From positions 21,159-48,662 of the forward strand of contig DHWS01000021.1 of NCBI GenBank assembly GCA_002413305.1: 27,504 bases of DNA. Direction: 5' to 3'. This DNA is from Actinobacteria bacterium UBA5176. Its GTDB lineage: Bacteria; Actinomycetota; UBA4738. Under the pieces are notes generated by a model that searched no databases, was not told the DNA's origin, and worked only from the letters and a program-made list of their open reading frames with translations. Shown here piece by piece: positions 21,442 through 27,504 of this stretch. Position 1 is the first letter of the stretch. Each line of letters opens with the position of its first letter. The translations under genes were made by a program, and so were the position numbers.

Positions 21442-22197
21442 TCATGGCAGGGTGCGGGTCGGCTTCCCCTGCTGTTGCAGGTACCGGCCCAGGAGGCCTT
21501 CCTCCTGCAGCACCTGGCTGACGCCCCCGCCGTCGAACCGCATCACGCCCGGCAGATGGGGCCGAACGAGCTCGCGCATGCGCTGTTGCTGCCGGATGAG
21601 GTTCTCGGTTGCGTCCATCCGCACCAGGCCGAACTCGTCGACCAGCTTCTCGTATTCAGCCTGGATCAGGCCCTGGTAGATCCGGAACGACTCCTCCGGG
21701 TCCGGGTTGAGGTCGAGGTCCAGGCCGGCCTCGTAGTACTTGAACGACGGCCGCCCGTCCGTGATCCGGCGGACGGCCTCCGTCAGCGGCACGTCGAAGT
21801 AGAACGCCAGGGTTGGCTTGACCGCGAACGAGTAGAGCTTGCGGAGCCACGTCCCGTCCAGGCCACGAACGGCGTCGCGGGCGAAGGCCGTGTAGACGTA
21901 GCGGTCCGCGACGACCACCGCGCCGGCCTGCAGGGCGGGCAGGATCTGCGCGTAGATCCGGTCGGCGAAGTCGGCCGCGTGGATCAAGCTGAAGGAGACG
22001 GGTGACAGCAGGCGCCGCTTCTTCCCGCGACGGGTGGTGCTCTTCACGATCGGGGAGGAGTTCCACTCGCTGAACACTACGACGTAGCCCTGGCTGACCA
22101 GCCACTTGCTGAGCAGGTCGAGCTGGGTGCTCTTCCCCGAGCCGTCAACCCCTTCGACGATGAGCAGGCGGCCCGGAAGCTTGGGGTCCTCATCCAC
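21442..22197 (-). CDS. thymidylate-kinase-like P-loop kinase
   Basis: A 251-aa protein. A canonical Walker A EGVDGSGKSTQ (15-25, Lys22) and ADRYVYTAFARDAVRG mark the TMK family. At 251 aa it is longer than housekeeping TMK (about 210 aa). It has a basic insert TTRRGKKRR near residue 53 and a long C-terminal tail (GLLGRYLQQQGKP), so it may not be the dTMP kinase of the cell. The GTG start at 22197 overlaps the ppx stop by 8 bp; GGGAGG lies 10 nt upstream. Cotranscription with Ppx suggests a role in phosphate-rich nucleotide or polyphosphate metabolism, but the substrate is unknown. About a third of residues align with its neighbour by eye, so the two are probably a duplication. Confidence 0.85.
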   Translation of the reverse strand: MDEDPKLPGRLLIVEGVDGSGKSTQLDLLSKWLVSQGYVVVFSEWNSSPIVKSTTRRGKKRRLLSPVSFSLIHAADFADRIYAQILPALQAGAVVVADRYVYTAFARDAVRGLDGTWLRKLYSFAVKPTLAFYFDVPLTEAVRRITDGRPSFKYYEAGLDLDLNPDPEESFRIYQGLIQAEYEKLVDEFGLVRMDATENLIRQQQRMRELVRPHLPGVMRFDGGGVSQVLQEEGLLGRYLQQQGKPTRTLP

Positions 22198-23749
22198 GGT
22201 CGTCGGACCTCCCGTCGGGCTGGATGACCAGCCGCTTGCCGAACACTCTACGCAACCGTCGCGCCATGGCCTCCCGCCGCCATTCGTCGAAGACGGGCGC
22301 TTCGAGCAGCACGGTCCCCCCGCGAACCTCGCACCGGATGCCCTCCTCGCCGCCCGGCGGCAGCCGATGTTCGATCTGGTCGGCGATGGCCAGCATGGTG
22401 CTCGCCCGGGCGACCGATTCGCGATCGGCGGGGCTCAGGAGTGGCCGGTACACCTGGACCCGCATCTTCTCGTCCCCGGCCTGGCGGACCACGGCCGCCA
22501 GCAGGGCGAGCCTGCGGTGCGAGAACCCGATCAGGTCCGCCCGGACCAGCATGTCGGCGGTGTGCTCGAACCGCCGGTAATAGTCGATGCTCCGCCCGAC
22601 GTCGAGGATGGCCGCCGCCTCGTCCAGCCGCTCCAGGAATCCAGGGCCGGCCTTCGGCTCGAGCGCGGCCGCCAGCTCCCGGACCGCCGCTACCCGCCGC
22701 CGGGCTCGCGTCGGGTCCCACGTGGCGAACCGAGAAGCCAGGGCGTCGATCGAACTCCTCCGGACCTCCTCGATCGCCGGTGGCGGTTCGCCGATCGCGT
22801 CGTACACCAAGCCTTCCCGCAGGCCCTGGCCGGACACGAGGACATCGGGCGCTCCGAAGACCTCCATAGCGGTGAGTGCGACCACCGCACCGCCGGCGAT
22901 GGAGTCGGCGCGCTCGGAGCTGAGGCCGGCGATCGCCCGGCGCCGGGCCAGCCGCCGCGAGACCAGGATCCGGGTCAGGCCGTCGAGCCGGGACGAGGTC
23001 AGCGTGTACCCGTGGAGCCGGGGGATGGGATAGCCCCGGCCGTACCGATCGATCTTCGCCAGGTTCCGGACCGTGCCGCCGGTCCCAACCAGCTGTTCCC
23101 CTCCCTCCAGCCGGCCGACACCGGACTCGGCCAACAGGGTTCGAACGTGACCGGCGAGGGCGTCGACCTCCGCGGTCGCCGGCGGGTCGGAGGTCAGGAA
23201 GCGGTCGCTCATCCGAAGGGCGCCCAGCGGGAGGGTCCACGTCTTCACCAGCTCCCGGCCCCGGAACCGGCTCAGCTCTACGCTGCCTCCACCGATGTCC
23301 ATCAGCATCCCGTCGGCCACGGGCAGCCCGCGAACGGCCCCGAGATAGGCATACCGGGCTTCGGTCTCGCCGTCGATCACCACCACCCGGATCCCGGCGT
23401 CGCGCAGGCATCGCCGGACAAGCTCGTCGCCGTTGGCCGACTCGCGCACGGCGGAGGTCGCCACGGCCAGGATCTGTCCGGCGCCCGAGCTGGTGGCGAT
23501 GGCCCGGAAGTCGCGGAGCGCTCCCACGGTGTGCTCGATCGTCCGTTCGGAGAGGGTGTCGCCGTCGCGAAGATCGAGGGCCAGGCGGAGCGGCGACCGA
23601 CCGTCGGCCAGGATCTCGAGGTGCCCGAGTTCGTCCAGTCGGAACAGGACCACGCGGCCGGAGTTCGAGCCGACGTCGATCACGGCCAGCGGGGTGGACG
23701 GGGCGTCGAGGGGGAGAGGCAGAACGCGTTCGTTCGATCGGGTGGCCAC
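22190..23749 (-). CDS. ppx: Ppx/GppA family exopolyphosphatase / pppGpp phosphohydrolase
   Basis: A 519-aa ASKHA-fold phosphatase. The phosphate-1 loop is LAVIDVGSNSGRVVLF (21-36). A conserved ATSAVRESANG (97-107) follows, then GETEARYAYLGA with catalytic-base Glu130, phosphate-2 DIGGGSVELS (151-160) and LVGTGGTVRNLA. The C-terminal 200 residues are an HD-like helical domain (SIDYYRRFEHTADMLV, then GFSHRRLALLAAVVRQAGDEK), as in long Ppx. It hydrolyses terminal phosphate of polyphosphate and/or pppGpp. GTG 23749 was chosen because GGGAG lies 4 nt upstream and the domain begins 20 residues in; a TTG at 23878 is in frame but would translate through an inverted repeat and into the PHO box. Two kinase genes follow in the same operon. 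Confidence 0.93.
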   Translation of the reverse strand: MATRSNERVLPLPLDAPSTPLAVIDVGSNSGRVVLFRLDELGHLEILADGRSPLRLALDLRDGDTLSERTIEHTVGALRDFRAIATSSGAGQILAVATSAVRESANGDELVRRCLRDAGIRVVVIDGETEARYAYLGAVRGLPVADGMLMDIGGGSVELSRFRGRELVKTWTLPLGALRMSDRFLTSDPPATAEVDALAGHVRTLLAESGVGRLEGGEQLVGTGGTVRNLAKIDRYGRGYPIPRLHGYTLTSSRLDGLTRILVSRRLARRRAIAGLSSERADSIAGGAVVALTAMEVFGAPDVLVSGQGLREGLVYDAIGEPPPAIEEVRRSSIDALASRFATWDPTRARRRVAAVRELAAALEPKAGPGFLERLDEAAAILDVGRSIDYYRRFEHTADMLVRADLIGFSHRRLALLAAVVRQAGDEKMRVQVYRPLLSPADRESVARASTMLAIADQIEHRLPPGGEEGIRCEVRGGTVLLEAPVFDEWRREAMARRLRRVFGKRLVIQPDGRSDDRG

Positions 23750-23762
23750 GGCGCTCCCACCA

Positions 23763-23823
23763 TCATTCCAGGAACGCCCTCGTCGATGCGGCCTGGTGGG
23801 GGTCGGCGACAGTTCCTGGATGA
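23763..23823. repeat. inverted repeat upstream of ppx
   Basis: TCATTCCAGGAAC (23763-23775) pairs with GTTCCTGGATGA (23812-23823), giving 12 bp with a one-base bulge and a 36-nt spacer. In the ppx mRNA its 3' arm ends about 13 nt before the GTG start, just ahead of GGGAG, so a hairpin could affect translation. A protein-binding site is the alternative. Confidence 0.55.
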
Positions 23824-23872
23824 CGTCGTCGTGCTGGAGCACCCGACCCGCGCGGCCGATCGCGGGTGAGGT

Positions 23873-23902
23873 GTTCAAACGTTCACGCTGCGTTCACCTT
23901 TC
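23873..23902. promoter_or_regulatory. PHO box (GTTCAC direct repeats) between ppx and pstS
   Basis: GTTCAC at 23881 and again at 23892 (followed by C) are spaced exactly 11 bp, the repeat period of actinobacterial PhoP/RegX3 boxes. An imperfect GTTCAA precedes at 23873. The site lies about 40-60 bp upstream of the expected pstS start point and 125 bp upstream of ppx. It predicts induction of pst, and perhaps of ppx, under phosphate starvation. Confidence 0.75.
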
Positions 23903-23929
23903 GGCCCCGGTCGATTCATGAAGCCCATC

Positions 23930-23935
23930 TAGCGT
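23930..23935 (+). promoter_or_regulatory. -10 hexamer TAGCGT for pstS
   Basis: TAGCGT lies 32 bp after the second GTTCAC repeat and 7 nt before an in-frame GTG at 23943. Transcription should start near 23942, leaving either a 160-nt leader before the SD-led ATG 24102 or a leaderless GTG start. The 23943-24101 leader shows only a 5-bp CCCGG/CCGGG hairpin and no riboswitch I can name. Confidence 0.5.
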
Positions 23936-24101
23936 CGGGCTCGTGGCTGACCTGATCCACCAAGCCCGCCCAGACGGAAGGCCGAACCCCGGGTCTGCGA
24001 TCCGGGAAACCGATCACCCGGCCTCCCCGCCGATCCGAAGAGGTTCCCGAGCACTTCTCTCCCATCCCGGGCCGGCCCCGCCCCCGCAGAAGGAGGATCC
24101 G

Positions 24102-25193
24102 ATGCACGCTCCCAAGAAGTCGTCCGCCCTGCTGGCCGCGGCCCTCGCGCTGGCCGTCATGGCCGCCGCATGCAGCAAGAGTCCGAACTCCGGCACCTCC
24201 GACAGTTTCAAGGGCGTCGGCCTGACCGGCGCCGGGTCGACGTTCGCGCAGCCGATGTACGCCGAATGGGCCAGCAGCTTCCACAAGGTCGAAACCGGCG
24301 CCGCCGTCAACTACCAGGGGGTCGGCTCGGGAGGAGGGGTGCAGCAGTTCACCTCGAAGACCGTGGATTTCGGCGCGACCGACGTCCCGCTCCAAACCGA
24401 TGAGATCGCGGCCGTGAAGAGCCCGTGGGTCGAATTCCCGAGCTGCCTGGGGGGTGTGGCGGTCGTCTACACCGTCGAGGGGCTGCAGACCGGGCTGAAG
24501 CTCGACGGTCCGACGATCGCCGACATCTTCACCCAGAAGGTGAAGTCCTGGAGCGACCCCGAGATCGCGAACCAGAACCCGGGCGTCACGCTCCCCGGCA
24601 CGCCGATCACCCCGGTCGTCCGGGCCGAGGACTCCGGGACCACCGCGGTGTTCAGCGGGTGGCTCCAGAAGGAGGCCCCCTCCTCAGGCATCCAGAAGAG
24701 CAAGAGCAGCACCACCTGGCCGTCGGGCCTGCAGAAGGCCAATGGGAACGCGGGCGTGGCCGCCGGAGTCAAGCAGGACAACGGCGGGATCGGCTACGTG
24801 AGCTACGACTTCGCGGTGACGGCCGGCCTGTCGACCGCGCAGATCAAAGCGCCCGACGGAAGCTACGTGAGCCCGAGCATCCAGTCGATCACCGCGGCGG
24901 GCGGGGGTCTGTCCTTCCCCATCTCGCCCGACACGAACATCCTGGACTCGAGCGCGGCGGGCGCCTACCCCATCGCCAGCACCACCTACGTCCTGATCTA
25001 CAAGGGCCAGACCAAGCAGGACGTGGCCCAGACCCTGGTGGATTTCTGGCACTGGGCGCTCACGAAGGGCCAGAGCGAAACCAACGCCGTCAACTACGCA
25101 CCGCTGCCGTCCTCGGTGGCCCAGGGCGCGCTGGCTCAGCTCGCCCAGGTCACGGTGAACGGCAAGCAGGTCACCCCTTCGGCCGACGAGTAA
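24102..25193 (+). CDS. pstS: phosphate ABC transporter substrate-binding lipoprotein PstS
   Basis: The extracellular phosphate receptor of the Pst importer, 363 aa. The signal peptide is 1-23 with a lipid-anchor cysteine at Cys24 (MAAACSKSP); position -3 is Ala instead of the usual Leu. Phosphate-binding segments are LTGAGSTFAQPMYAEW (41-56), GSGGGVQQFTSKTVDFGATD and RAEDSGTTAVFSGWL. ATG 24102 has a perfect AGGAGG 5 nt upstream. The same frame is open back to a GTG at 23943 (53 extra codons), but those lack a signal peptide. It heads pstSCAB and lies behind a PHO box. Expression under low phosphate is therefore expected. Confidence 0.96.
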   Translation: MHAPKKSSALLAAALALAVMAAACSKSPNSGTSDSFKGVGLTGAGSTFAQPMYAEWASSFHKVETGAAVNYQGVGSGGGVQQFTSKTVDFGATDVPLQTDEIAAVKSPWVEFPSCLGGVAVVYTVEGLQTGLKLDGPTIADIFTQKVKSWSDPEIANQNPGVTLPGTPITPVVRAEDSGTTAVFSGWLQKEAPSSGIQKSKSSTTWPSGLQKANGNAGVAAGVKQDNGGIGYVSYDFAVTAGLSTAQIKAPDGSYVSPSIQSITAAGGGLSFPISPDTNILDSSAAGAYPIASTTYVLIYKGQTKQDVAQTLVDFWHWALTKGQSETNAVNYAPLPSSVAQGALAQLAQVTVNGKQVTPSADE

Positions 25194-25203
25194 GCGAGAC
25201 GGG

Positions 25204-26292
25204 GTGGCGGCGGTCGGTCCGAACACGCGCGGGGGGGAAGCGCCGCCGGTTCGCCGGCGACGCTTCCGGCCGGGCGACCTGGTGTTCCGAGGCTCGTCGG
25301 GCGTCGTCGCCGTCGGCCTCCTGGTCCTCCTCGCGCTGATCGTCTGGAACCTCTCGGCCAACGGGAGCCGGGCCTTCTCCCGGTTCGGCTTCGGGTTCAT
25401 CACGGGCCGCGAGTGGAACGCGCTCACCAACCACTTCGGGGCGCTGCCCTACATCTTCGGAACGTTGGTGACCTCGACCATCGCCATCGCCCTCGCGGTC
25501 CCCATCTCGGTCGGTCTAGCGCTCTTGGTGAACGAGATCCAGGTGGGCTGGGTCCGCAACCCGCTGACCGTGCTGGTCGACCTCCTCGCGGCCATCCCCA
25601 GCGTGGTCTACGGACTGTGGGGCCTGTTCATCATGGCTCCCATCTTCGACAAGCATGTCGAACCGTTCCTGTATCGCACGGTGGGGAAGATCCCGGGGTT
25701 GGGCGTGCTGTTCCATGTCCCGGTGGTGACCTCGACCGTCGTGGTGGCCGGCGTCCGGCACACCCAGGTGGTACCCCAGACCGCGGGCGGCGACCTGTTC
25801 ACGGCCGGGGTGATCCTGGCCATCATGGTCCTGCCGATCGTCACCGCGGTGACCCGCGAGGTGATCGCGGTCGTCCCCCGGGACCTCCGCGAGGCTGCCC
25901 TGGGCCTGGGCGCGACCCGGTACGAGGCGATCCGGATGTCCGTGCTCCCCTACGCCCGGAGCGGGATCGTCGGCGCCGTCATGCTCGGCCTCGGCCGAGC
26001 GCTGGGGGAGACGATCGCCGTCGCCCTGCTGGTGGGCAACGACGCGTCGATCCACGCCTCGCTCCTGAAGGCCGGCTACACCATCCCGGCCATCATCGCC
26101 AACAACTTCCGTGAGGCGAGCAACGTCGGGCTCGAACGAAGCGCGCTCCTGGCATTGGCGGTGCTCCTCATGGGGATCGCGTTGATCCTGGCCGCCCTCT
26201 CGCGGTTGCTGGTCCGGCGGACCGCCGGGCTGATCGAGCGGAAGGACGCCAGCGAAGCTGGCAGCGCGCCTGCCCTCCAGGTGAGCGGATGA
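25204..26292 (+). CDS. pstC: phosphate ABC transporter permease PstC
   Basis: A membrane subunit of the phosphate importer, 362 aa. An N-terminal helix (about 33-52) precedes the core permease domain, which begins near YIFGTLVTSTIAIALAVP. The EAA-like loop that contacts PstB is DLREAALGLGATRYEAIRMSVLPYARSGIV, followed by GLGRALGETIAVALLVG. An insertion around residues 140-200 (DKHVEPFLYRTVGKIPG, then VVAGVRHTQVVPQ) is typical of actinobacterial PstC. The start is GTG 25204, 10 bp after pstS, with a GAGACGG purine stretch before it. It overlaps pstA by 4 bp. Confidence 0.96.
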   Translation: MAAVGPNTRGGEAPPVRRRRFRPGDLVFRGSSGVVAVGLLVLLALIVWNLSANGSRAFSRFGFGFITGREWNALTNHFGALPYIFGTLVTSTIAIALAVPISVGLALLVNEIQVGWVRNPLTVLVDLLAAIPSVVYGLWGLFIMAPIFDKHVEPFLYRTVGKIPGLGVLFHVPVVTSTVVVAGVRHTQVVPQTAGGDLFTAGVILAIMVLPIVTAVTREVIAVVPRDLREAALGLGATRYEAIRMSVLPYARSGIVGAVMLGLGRALGETIAVALLVGNDASIHASLLKAGYTIPAIIANNFREASNVGLERSALLALAVLLMGIALILAALSRLLVRRTAGLIERKDASEAGSAPALQVSG

Positions 26293-27173
26293 TCGCCGCC
26301 GGCGCGATGGCCAGGCCGCTGAGCAGAACCCGAGTCAGCGCGGTCCGGCGTGCCAAGAACCGGGCGTTCACGGCCGCGCTCTGGGCGTGTGGCTTCCTGG
26401 CCGTGCTCCCCCTGGTGTTCATCGCGGCCTATGTGATCGCGAGGGGCGTCACCGCGCTGAACCTGTCGTTCTTCACCCAGACCCCGCAGCCGCCGGGGCT
26501 TCCCGGCGGGGGCATCGAACAGTCGTTCATCGGCACCGGCATCATCGTGGGGATGGCCACGCTGCTCTCGGTGCCCATCGGGATCCTCACCGCCGTCTAC
26601 CTATCGGAGTACGGCCGGGGCCGCCTGGCCGCCACGGTCCGTTTCGTGGCCGAGGTCCTGCTGTCCACGCCGTCGATCGTTGCCGGGGCGTTCATCTGGT
26701 CCCTGGTCGTGGTGACGCTGGGGCACTTCTCGGCCATCGCCGGCTCCCTGGCCCTGACCGTTCTGATGTGGCCGATCATCGCCCGGGCCACCGAGGAGAT
26801 CCTGCGTCTGGTGCCCCAGGAGGTACGGGAGGGCGGCCTCGCCCTGGGCCTGCCCCGGTGGAAGGTCATCCTCCGGTTGGTGGTGCCCACCGCGGGAGCG
26901 GGGATCTTCACGGCGGTCATGCTGGCGGTGGCCCGCGGGCTGGGTGAGACGGCCCCCATCCTGCTCACCGCGCTGGGGAACGACTTCGTGAACACGAACC
27001 CGGGACAGCCCACGGACGCGGTGACGCTGCGGATCTACAACTACGCGCAGAGCGCCTTCCCCGGGCTGCACACCATCGCATGGGGCGGCGCGATCACCTT
27101 GCTCGCCGCCGTGTTGCTCCTCTCGATCACGGCCCGGGTGTTGTCGAGCAGGCAGCAGAGTAGGGTCGGATGA
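26289..27173 (+). CDS. pstA: phosphate ABC transporter permease PstA
   Basis: The second membrane subunit, 294 aa. It has about six helices, the first at about 29-52. The PstA hallmarks are GGGIEQSFIGTGIIVGMATL, the signature STPSIVAGAFIWSLVV, the EAA loop VPQEVREGGLALGLPRWKVI and ARGLGETAPILLTALG. Start ATG 26289 overlaps the pstC TGA (ATGA), indicating translational coupling; an internal ATG seven codons later is an alternative. The first 25 residues are basic. The gene overlaps pstB by 4 bp at its end. Confidence 0.96.
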   Translation: MIAAGAMARPLSRTRVSAVRRAKNRAFTAALWACGFLAVLPLVFIAAYVIARGVTALNLSFFTQTPQPPGLPGGGIEQSFIGTGIIVGMATLLSVPIGILTAVYLSEYGRGRLAATVRFVAEVLLSTPSIVAGAFIWSLVVVTLGHFSAIAGSLALTVLMWPIIARATEEILRLVPQEVREGGLALGLPRWKVILRLVVPTAGAGIFTAVMLAVARGLGETAPILLTALGNDFVNTNPGQPTDAVTLRIYNYAQSAFPGLHTIAWGGAITLLAAVLLLSITARVLSSRQQSRVG

Positions 27174-27504
27174 ACGTGACCAGCGAACTCGGATCGGTAG
27201 CGGCTCCGGACTCCCCCCGGCGACCGATGCCTTCGGCGGACCAGGGGCAGAACGGCACGTCCGCGGAGGTGAGGAGGATCGACGTCTGGGAGCTGAACGC
27301 GTGGTTCGGATCGAACCACGTCCTGCACGATGTCTCGATGGCCGCCGAGCCGCGGGCCGTCACGGCCGTCATCGGCCCGAGCGGGTGTGGGAAGTCCACG
27401 TTCATCCGCTGCCTGAACCGGATGCACGAGGAGATCCAGGGGGCGCGGGCTTCCGGCAAGGTGGTGTTCGACGGCCTGAACATCTACGACCCCGGGGTCG
27501 ACCC
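27170..27504 (+). CDS. pstB: phosphate ABC transporter ATP-binding protein PstB (3' partial)
   Basis: The ATPase of the phosphate importer, cut by the window edge after about 111 codons. ATG 27170 overlaps the pstA stop (ATGA). The ABC domain begins near residue 36 (RIDVWELNAWFGSNHVLHDV, aromatic A-loop around Trp45/Phe46). The Walker A is GPSGCGKST (69-77, Lys75), followed by the PstB-typical FIRCLNRMHEEI. Residues 1-35 are a hydrophilic Ser/Pro/Ala extension absent from E. coli PstB; an in-frame ATG at 27227 would remove 19 of them. The Q-loop, signature and Walker B lie beyond the window. Confidence 0.95.
   Translation, partial: MNVTSELGSVAAPDSPRRPMPSADQGQNGTSAEVRRIDVWELNAWFGSNHVLHDVSMAAEPRAVTAVIGPSGCGKSTFIRCLNRMHEEIQGARASGKVVFDGLNIYDPGVD

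Noticed and set aside
23943..24101. Riboswitch in the pstS leader
   Set aside because: Only a 5-bp hairpin is visible and no known aptamer pattern was recognised.
1..27504. Mobile element, prophage, CRISPR or defence island
   Set aside because: No transposase, integrase, phage gene, spaced repeats or defence-type nuclease/helicase was found, and composition is even across the window.

Overview
The window is dense, high-G+C bacterial chromosome, about 70 % G+C by eye, and almost certainly from Actinomycetota. The main reasons are: a conserved actinobacterial trio (TIGR03843/SCO1664-like, DUF3090, MSMEG_4193-like histidine phosphatase); a PPOX-class (F420-type) small oxidoreductase; a SenX3/PhoR-like kinase; a Streptomyces-style PHO box; and frequent GTG/TTG starts. 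Many transcription units show a TANNNT -10 hexamer only 6-10 nt before the start codon, the layout of leaderless mRNAs. Genus cannot be told. Two 16-base C tracts near the left end look like a draft or metagenome assembly defect.

Layout. 1-176: C-terminus of an unrecognised protein with a Lys/Pro/Gly repeat tail. 177-493: damaged-looking poly-C stretch. 494-2280: alpha/beta hydrolase (+), convergent with a metallo-beta-lactamase-fold hydrolase (-) that may be preceded by a leaderless 11-codon mini-ORF. 2366-3745: MoaD/ThiS domain fused in frame to a BNR/sialidase-like propeller. 3753-7208: ArsR-type regulator, MFS transporter and zinc-finger rhomboid protease (-). 7328-8509: FIST protein (+). 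8506-10017: ECF-like sigma factor, O6-alkylguanine-DNA alkyltransferase and PPOX protein in overlapping genes (-). 10061-12207: the actinobacterial trio (-). 12225-12377: a 50-aa CxxCxC protein (+). 12374-16831: a compact redox run (-) of membrane cupredoxin, a USP-USP-Rieske fusion, an FAD/NAD reductase and a histidine kinase. 16893-17786: UppP.

17912-27504 is a phosphate and polyphosphate neighbourhood: Nudix hydrolase (-), CYTH-CHAD protein and SixA-type phosphatase (+), two tandem thymidylate-kinase-like P-loop proteins (one with a degenerate Walker A) behind a Ppx/GppA exopolyphosphatase (-), then pstS-pstC-pstA-pstB (+, pstB cut by the window end). A PHO box at 23873-23902 lies between the ppx operon and pstS and could control both.

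No tRNA, rRNA, CRISPR array, insertion sequence, prophage or recognisable defence locus was seen. The best candidates for something undescribed are the USP-USP-Rieske/cupredoxin/reductase operon, the paired TMK-like kinases in a polyphosphate context, the MoaD-BNR fusion with a buried diglycine, and a short sequence at 12208-12224 that appears to be a -10 box on one strand and a ribosome-binding site on the other.
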